64,000 nucleotides of DNA from Sulfuriroseicoccus oceanibius (GTDB taxonomy: Bacteria > Verrucomicrobiota > Verrucomicrobiia > Verrucomicrobiales > SLCJ01), in the NCBI RefSeq assembly GCF_010681825.2, contig NZ_CP066776.1:2418001-2482000 (forward strand). Direction: 5' to 3'. The notes under the pieces were generated by a model. The model ran no database searches, was not told the DNA's origin, and saw nothing but the letters and a program-made list of their open reading frames with translations. A program made the translations under genes and the position numbers. Shown here piece by piece: positions 17,049 through 25,989 of this stretch. Numbering within the stretch: position 1 is the stretch's first letter; every line of letters starts with the position of its first letter.

Positions 17049-18944
17049 CTATTCCTCTCCTTCGTCCGCCCCCCGATTGCGCAACGCGCCCACTCCGCGC
17101 CCAAGGATCACCAGACCGACACTCCCGGCGCACACCATCGCAAACCAGTCGCCCGCCCACGCGTACAACGTCATCTCACCAGAAACCGGCAGGTACGCAT
17201 TGCCAAACAACACGCCCTCGACCTGCGTCGTCTCACCACTCGCGTCCAGCAGCACCTGCGGCTTACTCCGATCGTCGCGATGCCGATCATAAAAGCTGCC
17301 CGTCGAGTCAATGATACACGTCATCCCCGTGTTCGCCGCCCGCACCATAGGCCGCCGCAACTCAATGCACCGGAACATGGCATTCGCCGCATGCTGACGC
17401 CCCGCCAACTGCCCGGCAAACCACCCATCGTTGGTGACATTCACCATCAATTGAGGCCGCCCCTCACGCACAAACTGGCGCGCATGCTCACCGATCGTGT
17501 CCTCGAAGCACAACAACGGGATCATGTCTGCTGACGGTTCGCCATTGCGCAACAGCAAGTCCAGCGGTTCGGTGCTCGTTCCGCGGTCGAAGTCCCCCGG
17601 CACGGCACGGCCGGCAATCCACTCGATCGGCGGGATCCAACGCAGGGGCAAATATTCACCAAACGGCACCAAACGCATCTTGTGGTATTCGTCGGCGTAG
17701 TCGCGCCCATTCAAAAAAGCCGCCACCGAGTTATACTCCTCCGGGTCTTCCGCATCGATCTTCTGGCCCATCAGCCCCATCACCACATCGCTGCTGGCAC
17801 CCGCACTCACCAAGCGAACCTGGCGCGCGAACTCATAGCTATGAGGGTCCTGGATCACCCACGGCACCACACTCTCGGGCAGCACCACCAGATCCAAATG
17901 TGGCGACTGCAACTCGACTTCCTCTCCACTCAAAATCGCAGCTTCGAGCACCTGCGTCATCTCCACTTCGCGCGCGATCATCTCGTCGCGCAACAACCCC
18001 ACGATCGAGATCGCATTATCGGTAGCCGCCCGCCTGTCGTGCTTCTGATCCTGACTCATCAGCGGCTGAACCGCCGCCACCTGCATGGACATCACCTCAG
18101 GCTTCTCCGACAGCCGCCTCACGCCATAGACAAAACACGCGACCACCAGCAAAACCGCCACCCCGACTTCAGGATGCGGACGCCACCGGCCACGTGAAAT
18201 CTCCAGATGTACCCGCCGCAGCGTCACATACAACACATAGCCACAGAACACAGGAACAAACGAAAGCCCGGTCACCCCGACCAAATCGGCAGCCTGGATC
18301 AACGTTGCATTCTGATGCATCCCGACCGCCAAGCCATTCCAACCAAAGCCGGTCATCAACCAACCGCGCACCCACTCCAGGGCGACCCACGCCGCGGCCG
18401 CGATTGCCGCATTGCCCAATACCATCAACGAACCACGCAACCACTTTGGCATTGCCGGGCGCTTGCGAGCTTCCACGTGCTCACTCCAGCTCTCCAGCGT
18501 CGGCTTGCCGCCCTCGACCGGCGCAACCGTCACACCGGAAAACTTCTTCTTCTCCTCAGGCTCGAGCAACTGCCAATCAGTCCGCGCCAGCCACCCGACC
18601 AACGCCGACCAAACCCCAAAATACATCGCCAGATACGACGACAACAAAAACCAGCCCAACAAACTCAAAACCGGACCGGCACTCCAAATGTCACTCAACC
18701 AACGCAGTGTGATCAAATGAAACGTCACCCCAGCCAACCACCCCGTGCGGAAGTTGCGCCAAGCCCAACTCCGCCCGCCGATCTCAAAACAGGCTAACAA
18801 CAACGGGAGCCAAAACCACAGCCCCACCCCGATATCAATCCCGGGAAAGGCCACCGCCAAAACCGCGCCAGAACCAACGGCAAAAATCCGCCGAACCCAG
18901 CGCAGTCCGCGCGTACCAGTCACCATTGATTTGAATTTTGCCAT
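17049..18944 (-). CDS. lnt: Apolipoprotein N-acyltransferase
   Basis: Lnt adds the third acyl chain to the N-terminal Cys of lipoproteins in the inner membrane. The 631-residue protein has about six to eight hydrophobic segments in its N-terminal half, then a periplasmic nitrilase domain. All three catalytic residues are visible: Glu357 in VVLPESVVPW, Lys422 in EYHKMRLVPFGEYLP and Cys479 in PLLCFEDTIG. A final membrane helix is near the C-terminus. Residues about 120-170 form a charged insertion with EPEEKKKF. I chose ATG 18944 because the frame's longer start is TTG inside pgm. The gene follows pgm by 46 bases, and a 12-bp inverted repeat brackets its start. Confidence 0.95.
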   Translation of the reverse strand: MAKFKSMVTGTRGLRWVRRIFAVGSGAVLAVAFPGIDIGVGLWFWLPLLLACFEIGGRSWAWRNFRTGWLAGVTFHLITLRWLSDIWSAGPVLSLLGWFLLSSYLAMYFGVWSALVGWLARTDWQLLEPEEKKKFSGVTVAPVEGGKPTLESWSEHVEARKRPAMPKWLRGSLMVLGNAAIAAAAWVALEWVRGWLMTGFGWNGLAVGMHQNATLIQAADLVGVTGLSFVPVFCGYVLYVTLRRVHLEISRGRWRPHPEVGVAVLLVVACFVYGVRRLSEKPEVMSMQVAAVQPLMSQDQKHDRRAATDNAISIVGLLRDEMIAREVEMTQVLEAAILSGEEVELQSPHLDLVVLPESVVPWVIQDPHSYEFARQVRLVSAGASSDVVMGLMGQKIDAEDPEEYNSVAAFLNGRDYADEYHKMRLVPFGEYLPLRWIPPIEWIAGRAVPGDFDRGTSTEPLDLLLRNGEPSADMIPLLCFEDTIGEHARQFVREGRPQLMVNVTNDGWFAGQLAGRQHAANAMFRCIELRRPMVRAANTGMTCIIDSTGSFYDRHRDDRSKPQVLLDASGETTQVEGVLFGNAYLPVSGEMTLYAWAGDWFAMVCAGSVGLVILGRGVGALRNRGADEGEE

Positions 18945-18963
18945 AATGAAGCTGGTACGCGCG
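18908..18963 (-). promoter_or_regulatory. Perfect 12-bp inverted repeat around the lnt start codon
   Basis: The minus strand has CGCGCGTACCAG (18963-18952) and, 32 nt later, CTGGTACGCGCG (18919-18908). In mRNA these would make a 12-bp stem whose loop holds the lnt ATG (18944-18942). The first arm ends 7 nt before the ATG, where a ribosome site would sit. A translational control hairpin is possible; it is an inference. Confidence 0.5.
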
Positions 18964-18990
18964 AGTTTGATTCCTAACGGACGCCCCCGC

Positions 18991-20937
18991 TTAAGCGAGG
19001 CGCTCGTCGATGTCTGATTCAAGCGCCGCCCACAGTGAATCGATCGAGGCTCCGACCTCAGCCTTGGCTGTGGCGAGCTGGGCGTCGCTCAGTGAGCTTC
19101 CCTCGTCAGGGCGACGGTTAGCAAACAAATAATATTTAATCTTCGGCTCGGTACCGGATGGACGTACCGCAAAGCTGCGCCCGTCTTCCAAGTCAACAAA
19201 GAGCATCTTCTCTTTCGGGATCAGATCACCCTCTTCGTCGTAAATCTCGTCCTTGGAGAAATCGCGCACGTTGACCACTTTCGAGCCATCCACCTCGGCC
19301 GGCGGATTGTCCGCGTAGGAAGCCGCCAGTTTGGCAATCTTCGCCGCACCTTCAGCCCCCTCGAACACCTTCGATTTGTTCACCTCCAGGAAGTACCCGA
19401 AGAGCTTGTAGATATCGTCAAGCAGCTCGATGATCGTTTTGCCTAGCGACTTGGCGTACGCCGCCAACTCCGCAAACATCACAACGGCACCATTGCCGTC
19501 CTTGTCGCGGATCGCATCATTCCCGAGATAACCGTAGCTCTCCTCTGCTCCGAAGATATAGAAGCGCGAGTGGGCCAAGCGCAGCTCACGGCTCTTCTCC
19601 GCCGACAACGAGCGATAATCGTCATAGAGGTCGGTAGGGATCGCGGCCTCGTACTTCTTCATCTTGGCGGCGATGTACTTGAAGCCGGTCAATGTGTTGA
19701 CGCAGCCCACTCCGTAGTGCTCGCAAATCGCGTCCTGCAGCGCACTGGTCACGAAGGTCTTGATCACCACGGCCTGTTCGCGGTTGGCGTCGGTGATGAT
19801 CCCCTGGTCGATCATCGTCTTGACTCGGTAGTAGGTCATCAGCGATCCGGTCTGGTTGCCGGTGAGCAAATGCAACTGACCATCCTTGCCGCGCACGGCC
19901 ACGCCCATGCGGTCACAGTCAGGGTCGGTTCCGATCACAATGTCGGCTCCTGTGGCATTCGCCTGGTCGACCGCCATCTGCAAGGCCGGTGCGTTTTCCG
20001 GGTTCGGGCTGGCCACGGTTGGGAACGCACCGTCCTGCACGTCCTGCTCGGCCACGGTGTCGCATGGCATTCCAAGTCGCTCGAGGATCGGCACCGCGAT
20101 ATGGCCACCCACACCGTGCAGGTTGGTGAAGACGATCTTCGGAGGCTCGGCATCCGCGACGAGTTGCGGGTTGAGCAAAAGCGACTCCAGCGTCTTCATG
20201 TACGCCTCGTCCATCTCATTGCCCACGCTGTGCAATGTCCCCTGGTCCGCAACTGGATCGTACTGCTCGCTTCGCACTTCGTTCACCAGCTCGATCAACT
20301 GGGTCGCCTGCGGCTCGATCAACTGCGCCCCGTCACTGAACGACACCTTGAATCCGTTGTCGTGCGACGGGTTGTGCGATGCGGTCAACACCACACCTGC
20401 AGAGGTGCGCAGATGACGCACGGCAAACGACAGCTCAGGCGTCGCCACGGCAGTTGCGAAAAGATAAGCGTCCACGCCGAGATCAGTCGCCACTTTGGCG
20501 CAGAACTCAGCGAACTCGCGCGAGAAATGACGCGTGTCATGGGCAATCGCAATGCTTGGCTTGCCCTCACCCTGGTGCTCGCGCTGGATAAATTTAACCA
20601 ACCCCTGCATCGCGCGCGACAGGTTGAAGAAGTTCATCGAATTGGTGCCCACGCATGGATACTCCGGACGCGCACCTTCATCAGCACTTCCCTGCTCGGC
20701 GGAGGTCACGACCTTGCCCACCGTGCGCCCGCGCAATCCACCGGTACCAAATGCCAGCTTGCGGAAGAAGCGGTCGTTCAGCTCCGCCCACTCACCGCCT
20801 TCGACGAGTTCTGTGATCGATGCTTCCGCCAATGGGTTCGACGACGAATCTAGCAAGCTGTGAATGTTGTCGAAGGTGGATTCGAGGATCTGACCTCCGT
20901 CACGGGCTGCGGTGAGTTTTTCTTGAAGTGTGGACAT
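18991..20937 (-). CDS. Phosphohexomutase (phosphoglucomutase/phosphomannomutase family)
   Basis: Enzymes of this family move phosphate between C1 and C6 of hexoses. The 648-residue protein has the four-domain layout: the FRKLAFGTGGLRGRTVG entry near residue 58, the phosphoserine loop TASHNPSHDNGFKVSFSDG near 178, the metal-binding DPDCDRMGVAVR near 345, the sugar-binding FGAEESYGYLG near 475 and the phosphate-binding RPSGTEPKIKYYLF near 608. Length (650) is that of the PGM2/PgcA subgroup, which includes glucose-1,6-bisphosphate-type and phosphopentomutase enzymes, so the exact substrate is open. The lnt gene follows 46 bases downstream. The start ATG is at 20937. Confidence 0.92.
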   Translation of the reverse strand: MSTLQEKLTAARDGGQILESTFDNIHSLLDSSSNPLAEASITELVEGGEWAELNDRFFRKLAFGTGGLRGRTVGKVVTSAEQGSADEGARPEYPCVGTNSMNFFNLSRAMQGLVKFIQREHQGEGKPSIAIAHDTRHFSREFAEFCAKVATDLGVDAYLFATAVATPELSFAVRHLRTSAGVVLTASHNPSHDNGFKVSFSDGAQLIEPQATQLIELVNEVRSEQYDPVADQGTLHSVGNEMDEAYMKTLESLLLNPQLVADAEPPKIVFTNLHGVGGHIAVPILERLGMPCDTVAEQDVQDGAFPTVASPNPENAPALQMAVDQANATGADIVIGTDPDCDRMGVAVRGKDGQLHLLTGNQTGSLMTYYRVKTMIDQGIITDANREQAVVIKTFVTSALQDAICEHYGVGCVNTLTGFKYIAAKMKKYEAAIPTDLYDDYRSLSAEKSRELRLAHSRFYIFGAEESYGYLGNDAIRDKDGNGAVVMFAELAAYAKSLGKTIIELLDDIYKLFGYFLEVNKSKVFEGAEGAAKIAKLAASYADNPPAEVDGSKVVNVRDFSKDEIYDEEGDLIPKEKMLFVDLEDGRSFAVRPSGTEPKIKYYLFANRRPDEGSSLSDAQLATAKAEVGASIDSLWAALESDIDERLA

Positions 20938-21006
20938 TGTCGATGAGGGTGTGGAAAATTCCGATCAACCCAGGCGGACAATTCAGTCCCCCAACCCAGG
21001 TCGCCG

Positions 21007-21951
21007 ATGCACAGTAATATGCTCAACATAGCTGAACAAAAAAGAAAGGACGGAAAATTTTCGACCCAGTCCGCATTTCGGCTGCTAGACGGAATTGGCG
21101 ACAATCTTCCCGGCATCACCATCGACAGCTTTGCAGGCCGCCTGCTCGTCCAGTCGGAGGGCGACACGCTCCCACCTGCACTCGTTCAGGAACTTCAGTC
21201 GCGCGGCGCGCCTACCTACTGGAAGAAACTCAGCATCGATCAAAAACAACCACCCGCCCACCTCTGTGGCCCTAAGGTCGATGAACCATTTCTAATCGAA
21301 GAAAACGGACTGATGTTCGAAATCGATTTCGCCGCCGGCTACTCCCAGGGCATCTTCATCGACCAGCGCGACAACCGCCGCCGCGTCATCGAACGCACGC
21401 GCCCACGCCACCGCGTGCTCAACACATTCGCCTACACGTGCGGGTTCTCGGTCGCTGCCGCCAGCGCCGGTGCCACCAGCACCAGCCTCGACCTCTCCCA
21501 GACCTACCTCGACTGGGGCCGCCGCAACCTGGAGCACAACGGAATCGACCCGCAATCCCAGTACTTCGTGCGCGGCGACACACTGGAATGGCTCGATGCC
21601 TTCGCCCGTAAAGGCCGCACGTTCCACGGCATCATCCTCGACCCACCGACCTTCTCACGCGTCAACTCGAACAAATCACGCCGCGGTAAGTCGAAGGCAA
21701 AATCGTCGACCACCTGGCGCGTCGAGCGCGACCTGCCATTGCTCGTCGAAAAAGCCGCCCTCGTCGTCGAACCTGGCGGGTGGATCCTTTGCTCGTCCAA
21801 CTGCCGCAAAATGAGCCCGGCTGAGTTCTCCGCCAACCTCACCACCGGATGCCGCGCCGCAGGCCGCAAAGCGAAAGTCGTGCACACCAAGATGCCGCTC
21901 GACTTCACCGCGCCAGCCTACCTCCACAACGCGTGGCTCGAGTTTGAATAG
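21007..21951 (+). CDS. RlmI-like rRNA cytosine methyltransferase
   Basis: The 314-residue protein is a class I SAM-dependent methyltransferase of the RlmI/YccW group, which makes m5C in 23S rRNA. It has FRLLDGIGDNLPGITIDSFA near 22, the SAM-binding CGFSVAAASAGATSTSLDLS near 148, the catalytic-motif region GIILDPPTFSRVN near 202 and WILCSSNCRKMSPAEF with the conserved Cys-type motif near 260. It starts with MHSNMLNIAEQ; a second ATG four codons on (21019) is equally plausible. The N-terminal PUA domain of E. coli RlmI is missing. Position within the tRNA/rRNA target cannot be read from sequence. Confidence 0.8.
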   Translation: MHSNMLNIAEQKRKDGKFSTQSAFRLLDGIGDNLPGITIDSFAGRLLVQSEGDTLPPALVQELQSRGAPTYWKKLSIDQKQPPAHLCGPKVDEPFLIEENGLMFEIDFAAGYSQGIFIDQRDNRRRVIERTRPRHRVLNTFAYTCGFSVAAASAGATSTSLDLSQTYLDWGRRNLEHNGIDPQSQYFVRGDTLEWLDAFARKGRTFHGIILDPPTFSRVNSNKSRRGKSKAKSSTTWRVERDLPLLVEKAALVVEPGGWILCSSNCRKMSPAEFSANLTTGCRAAGRKAKVVHTKMPLDFTAPAYLHNAWLEFE

Positions 21952-22104
21952 TAGAGCACCGCACGTTATTCACTTCAACCGGCCACAGATGCTCACGGAT
22001 GTGGCACAGATAGCCTCTTCCTGAAGCGCCGCGCGAAAGCCACGCACCGCTGGTGGGTTGACATTCCTGTCGACAACCGCCCCACCGAGCGCAGCGAGCA
22101 TTTC

Positions 22105-22428
22105 CTACACTGCCTGCTCGACCGGCTTCACCTCCGAGGCGATCGCGGCCTCCTTCTTGTGCCAGGTCGTGCAGTAGTCATGGAATGACTGGGTCTTCAC
22201 CAGCCACTCAGACGACACGCCAAAGCACTTCTCGAAGCGGATCGCAAATTCGACGCTTACCCCTTTCTTCCCTTTCACGATATCGGAAATCAAACCAGGG
22301 CTGACGTTCATCGCGCGCGCCACTTCTGCCTGGCTCAATCCAAAATGCGAAATGGTATCGGCAACGATTCCGCAGGCGGCATTCGTTGCAAGCTTTGGAA
22401 CTTTGGTCACTTTCATTTGATCGCTCAT
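22105..22428 (-). CDS. HigA-like helix-turn-helix regulator (orphan)
   Basis: The 107-residue protein has a central HTH of the Xre/HigA type: LSQAEVARAMNVSPGLISDI followed by VKGKKGVSVEFAIRFEKCFG and SSEWLVKTQSFHDY, the arrangement found in HigA antitoxins. Normally HigA lies beside a HigB toxin. I find no toxin frame on either side within about 250 bases, so it is an orphan antitoxin-like regulator or a lone Xre protein. It sits in a spacer with dispersed-repeat sequence on both sides (see 21960-22100 and 22530-22566). Start ATG 22428. Confidence 0.8.
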   Translation of the reverse strand: MSDQMKVTKVPKLATNAACGIVADTISHFGLSQAEVARAMNVSPGLISDIVKGKKGVSVEFAIRFEKCFGVSSEWLVKTQSFHDYCTTWHKKEAAIASEVKPVEQAV

Positions 22429-22593
22429 CGCTAATGGGTGTCTTCAATTTTCACGAGCTCCACATGGCTCATCTCCTGAGTGGCTGTGCCCGATTGAACC
22501 CGTGGCGGGACTGGAGCCCGCTGCTCCGTTTCATCCTTCGTGTATTTCGTGCTCTTCGTGGTTCCCACCTCTGAACCCAGTTCGCGTCCTGCC

Positions 22594-22636
22594 GTAAAAA
22601 CAAGAAACGCAGCCGGATTGAGCTCCGACTGCGTTT
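22594..22636 (-). terminator. Terminator after yidC
   Basis: AAACGCAGTCGGA and TCCGGCTGCGTTT form a 13-bp stem (one G-U pair) around a 6-nt loop, followed by CTTGTTTTTACGG. It lies 26 bases past the yidC stop on the minus strand. Confidence 0.85.
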
Positions 22637-22662
22637 TGTAAAATTCCAGCTATTGCGGCGGA

Positions 22663-24534
22663 TTAACCACCGGTGCGCGGCTGGCGCTTCTTCGGCTTTT
22701 TCGGTTCTTCGTCCACCGTGCGGCCCTGGCTCATTGCTGCGCGCTGCTTTTGCAACTCAGCCAGCGATGGGCGCTTCTTCTTTGGCTTCTTCACCAACTC
22801 CACGTCCGGCTGGCGGCTCGCCCACCAGGTCTGACCGATCGAGAAGATGTTCTGTGTCGTCCAGTACAACGCAAGCGCCGAGGCGAAGTTGTAACAGATG
22901 ATCAGGAACACGAACGGCAGGAACATGAAAATCTTCTGCTGCGCGTTGTCCGTGGTCTTCGGCGTGATCTTCATCTGGATGAACATCGTGACAGCCATCA
23001 GCAATGGCAGCACATTGATCGGGAAGCCAAAGACATGATCAAGGGTATCCGGCTGGGAAAGGTCAGGCACCCACAAGAATCCTTCGTGGCGCAGTTCCGC
23101 TGCGTACTGGAGCATGCGGTAGAAGCCGAAGAAGATCGGCATCTGGAGGAACATTGGCAAGCAGCCGCCCATTGGGCTCACACCGTAGTCGCGGTAGAGC
23201 TCCATGGTCTTCATGTTCATCTTCTGCGGGTCATCCGCATACTTTTCGCGGATCTCCTGCATCATTGGAGCCAGCTTCGACATCCGCTTCATCGTCTTCT
23301 GCGACTTCGCGTACAGCGGCCAAAGCACGATGCGGATGAGCAAGGTGATGCAGATAATGGCGATACCGTAGTTCACGCTCACCGTCTGGATCTTGTGCAT
23401 CCCCCAGTTGAGCAAGCGCGAGAACGGAGCCGCGATGAAGCCGATCACCGGCATGTCATCGTAGAACATGACCAACTGACGCTCACCGCCCACCTTCTTG
23501 AGCATCTCGTAGTTCTTCGGTCCGGCGTAGAGCTCGAACTCAAAATCCTTTTTGGTGCCTGGAGCCACATTCACGCTCCCGAGCCCGAGGTATCCGCTCA
23601 CCGCTTTGACATCCTTGGCATCGCCAGGCTGACGTCCTTCCACGGTCACATTCACCGGACGGGCAATCAGACGAGCGTCCCCCTCGAGGCCACTGGTCGG
23701 CGACAGCACCAATGCGTAGAACTGGTTCATCACCGCCACCCAGGTCGGGTTGGTCAGTGTCTCGCTGATCTCGTCGCGATCGTCGCTGAACATACCGCCC
23801 TTGAACTTGGTCGCGCTGGTGAAATCAGTCTCACCATCAACCAACCAGCCGAAACCGCTGAGCTGCACACCCTCTTCTGCGATTTCCGGTCCGATCTCAC
23901 CGAAGAACATACCGATCGAATCAGTGGTGATCACCCCTTCGCCCGGAAGCTCAAGGCTGACCTTCACGGTCAGGCGGTAGTTCGCGCCTTCTTTCGATGT
24001 CGCTTCAACCAGCTCGTAGCGCTTGGTCGCGACCATTCCCTGGAATGTGTTGCCACGGAACTCAATGAAGCGCTCGCCCTGCGCAACCACCTCGTAGCCG
24101 CCGCGCTCGATGTCATTGCCAAAAGTCAGTGCACCGATAGCGAAGTTCGAGTTCTCGTTGACGATCTTCGGTCCATTGGTGTGTTTGTTGGACGGGTCAT
24201 CCAAGTACTCGATACGGGCCAAGCCACCACCAATGTTGGTGAAGACGTACTTCACGCGCTCGGCTTCCTTGTCCTCGCCATAGCCGGTCTCAGCGACGAT
24301 CTCGAACTCCTGAGCTTCAACCACGGACTCCGGCTTCACCACCTCCGCCGGAGCGGCAGAGCTGCCAGGCGCGGTGATCACCGGGTTGGTTTCAGCTTCC
24401 TCAGAAGTCTGTTCAACTTGAGGCTGGTTCTGCTGCTGCTCGGCGTACTTCTTCGCCTGCTCGGAGCTCCACCACATATTGGCAATCAAGCCAATGCCAC
24501 ACAAAATAACGACAATCCACGCTTTACGGTCCAT
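22663..24534 (-). CDS. yidC: Membrane protein insertase YidC
   Basis: YidC inserts and folds inner-membrane proteins. The 623-residue protein has the Gram-negative layout: N-terminal helix (AWIVVILCGIGLIANMW), a long periplasmic beta domain (about 60-345), then the conserved core. The core has LIRIVLWPLYAKSQKTMKRM with the key arginine of the hydrophilic groove near 405, MGGCLPMFLQMPIFFGFYRM near 450, two further helices and FASALALYWTTQNIFSIGQT near 565. The C-terminal tail is Lys/Arg-rich, which fits ribosome contact. It is the last gene of rpmH-rnpA-yidD-yidC, starting 81 bases past yidD. A terminator follows. Confidence 0.97.
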   Translation of the reverse strand: MDRKAWIVVILCGIGLIANMWWSSEQAKKYAEQQQNQPQVEQTSEEAETNPVITAPGSSAAPAEVVKPESVVEAQEFEIVAETGYGEDKEAERVKYVFTNIGGGLARIEYLDDPSNKHTNGPKIVNENSNFAIGALTFGNDIERGGYEVVAQGERFIEFRGNTFQGMVATKRYELVEATSKEGANYRLTVKVSLELPGEGVITTDSIGMFFGEIGPEIAEEGVQLSGFGWLVDGETDFTSATKFKGGMFSDDRDEISETLTNPTWVAVMNQFYALVLSPTSGLEGDARLIARPVNVTVEGRQPGDAKDVKAVSGYLGLGSVNVAPGTKKDFEFELYAGPKNYEMLKKVGGERQLVMFYDDMPVIGFIAAPFSRLLNWGMHKIQTVSVNYGIAIICITLLIRIVLWPLYAKSQKTMKRMSKLAPMMQEIREKYADDPQKMNMKTMELYRDYGVSPMGGCLPMFLQMPIFFGFYRMLQYAAELRHEGFLWVPDLSQPDTLDHVFGFPINVLPLLMAVTMFIQMKITPKTTDNAQQKIFMFLPFVFLIICYNFASALALYWTTQNIFSIGQTWWASRQPDVELVKKPKKKRPSLAELQKQRAAMSQGRTVDEEPKKPKKRQPRTGG

Positions 24535-24615
24535 TGCTAAGTTCTCTCTGGAATGAAAATTCTGGTCTAAAAAATCAACTGCGCCCCGATCTCCAGGGCC
24601 AAAAATTCACGTCAC

Positions 24616-24918
24616 TCAATCACCACAGTGATCACACGACTTGGAGGTAGAGACAGGACTCCGGGATTGCCCGTTGTCAACCTCGGGAACACCCGGAACA
24701 GGGTCCCAACCACATCCTCCCCACGGGTTACACCGGCAAATCCGCACAAGCGCCAACCAACCACCTCGGATCGCACCGTGATAACGAACTGCCTGCAACC
24801 CGTACTCTGAGCAACTCGGCTCAAAGCGGCAGCCCGCAAACGGCCCGCAGATAAAGTGCAAGGGCTTGCTGATGACGATCTGGTAAAACCGGATCAACGC
24901 GATCAACAACCACTTCAC
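24616..24918 (-). CDS. yidD: Membrane protein insertion efficiency factor YidD
   Basis: YidD is a small peripheral membrane protein that helps YidC. The 100-residue protein has [19 protein letters not shown] near the start, [21 protein letters not shown] and [19 protein letters not shown], all family hallmarks. Three or more cysteines are conserved. I start it at GTG 24918, because the GTG overlaps the rnpA stop as GTGA and AAAGGAGG lies just upstream at normal spacing. It has an unusual Ser/Cys-rich tail ending CDHCGD. The upstream longer frame (ATG at 25002) is inside rnpA and rejected. Confidence 0.93.
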   Translation of the reverse strand: MKWLLIALIRFYQIVISKPLHFICGPFAGCRFEPSCSEYGLQAVRYHGAIRGGWLALVRICRCNPWGGCGWDPVPGVPEVDNGQSRSPVSTSKSCDHCGD

Positions 24919-25319
24919 GCCTCGCCCTCCTTTGATTGCGATGGCTCGGGCAAACGAAAATCCTTGGGCAACAACTTTGCCTTGCGCGCGGTCTTGACCC
25001 AATCGTTCAGTAATCGCGCGTATGACGCATTCCCCGCGGGTCGGCGCGCCACGGTCACCACATCAAACGGCCCATCGATCGAATCCCCCAACTCAACCGC
25101 CAACGCCTTGAAGCGACGGCGCACCAAGTTGCGCTGCACCGCGCCACCGACATACTTCGGCGTCACAAACCCAAAACGCGGGCGCTCGCCTTGATGTGGC
25201 CGCCCCTCACGGCGCACCACACCAATCAACAAATAGCGCCCGGCAAACGTCCGACCCATCTTCCGCACTTTGGCGAAATCAGTCGACGCTCGGATAATTC
25301 GAGACCTGGGCAGCTTCAT
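24915..25319 (-). CDS. rnpA: Ribonuclease P protein component
   Basis: RnpA is the protein subunit of RNase P, which trims tRNA 5' leaders. The 134-residue basic protein has [20 protein letters not shown] at the start, [20 protein letters not shown] and the RNA-binding [11 protein letters not shown] near 78. It lies between rpmH and yidD, the standard order. The stop TGA overlaps the yidD GTG. The C-terminus [12 protein letters not shown] is a species-specific tail. A 265-nt gap separates it from rpmH, more than usual. Confidence 0.94.
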   Translation of the reverse strand: MKLPRSRIIRASTDFAKVRKMGRTFAGRYLLIGVVRREGRPHQGERPRFGFVTPKYVGGAVQRNLVRRRFKALAVELGDSIDGPFDVVTVARRPAGNASYARLLNDWVKTARKAKLLPKDFRLPEPSQSKEGEA

Positions 25320-25584
25320 CGTAAAACGAGACTCTCATTTTCAGCCCCGGGAAAATCATCATCCCCGCAAGCTCGGCGCAACGTCGTCCCTGCCACCAAT
25401 CACAGCAAGCTCAACGACACCACCCCCTACAAAACAACGCATCCAAACTTTCGCAACCCGCCGGACACTCACCGACCGCCAGTTGCCTCGGTCACACGCT
25501 CGTTCGTAGCCAAAAAAATACCGCCACCCGGCGCGACCCGCGAACGGAGTCGCCACTGGATGACGGTCAAAAATCAAGCGTAGC

Positions 25585-25764
25585 TTAGTGCTGGGTGGTG
25601 TGACGCTTGTACTGAAGCTCCGCACCTTTCGGAATCAAACGCTTGCGGCCCTTGGCACGACGACGGCGGATGATGTCACGACCGGACTTGGTCTTCATAC
25701 GTGCACGGAACCCGTGCTGGTTCTTGCGGGAGCGTTTCGACGGCTGGTAGGTGCGCTTGGACAT
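25585..25764 (-). CDS. rpmH: 50S ribosomal protein L34
   Basis: L34 is a small, very basic ribosomal protein. The 59-residue protein has [20 protein letters not shown] followed by [20 protein letters not shown]. It is longer than the usual 44-46 residues because of a C-terminal extension [19 protein letters not shown] chose ATG 25764 ([10 protein letters not shown]) over an in-frame upstream extension. It is the first gene of the rpmH-rnpA-yidD-yidC group, and a good promoter lies about 95 bases upstream. dnaA, which often precedes it, is not here. Confidence 0.95.
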   Translation of the reverse strand: MSKRTYQPSKRSRKNQHGFRARMKTKSGRDIIRRRRAKGRKRLIPKGAELQYKRHTTQH

Positions 25765-25857
25765 GGTTGGTAAACAGGCTGATGTGAATCTAAAAGGGAC
25801 TGTCTCGTCAGACCAGGCAGCATTGCCCACAGGCACAATCCCGGTGTGAGAGAGGGC

Positions 25858-25885
25858 AAAGTAGACACGATTCCCCTCCTGTCAA
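25858..25885 (-). promoter_or_regulatory. Sigma-70-type promoter of rpmH
   Basis: The minus strand has a perfect TTGACA (25885-25880), a 16-nt spacer and TACTTT (25863-25858). Transcription would start about 85 bases before the rpmH ATG. It is the best match to the housekeeping consensus that I found in the window. Confidence 0.65.
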
Positions 25886-25989
25886 GCAAGTCCGCCAAGG
25901 AAATATTTAGGAAAGCTTAATGACCGCGCCGCAGCTTCCTCCACCCCTGCATTGATCGCCCGCGCAATCCATGTCACGAATGACATTCC

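Noticed and set aside
22750-24540. 596-codon frame antisense to yidC
   Set aside because: Shadow of yidC; Leu/His-rich, no recognisable motif.
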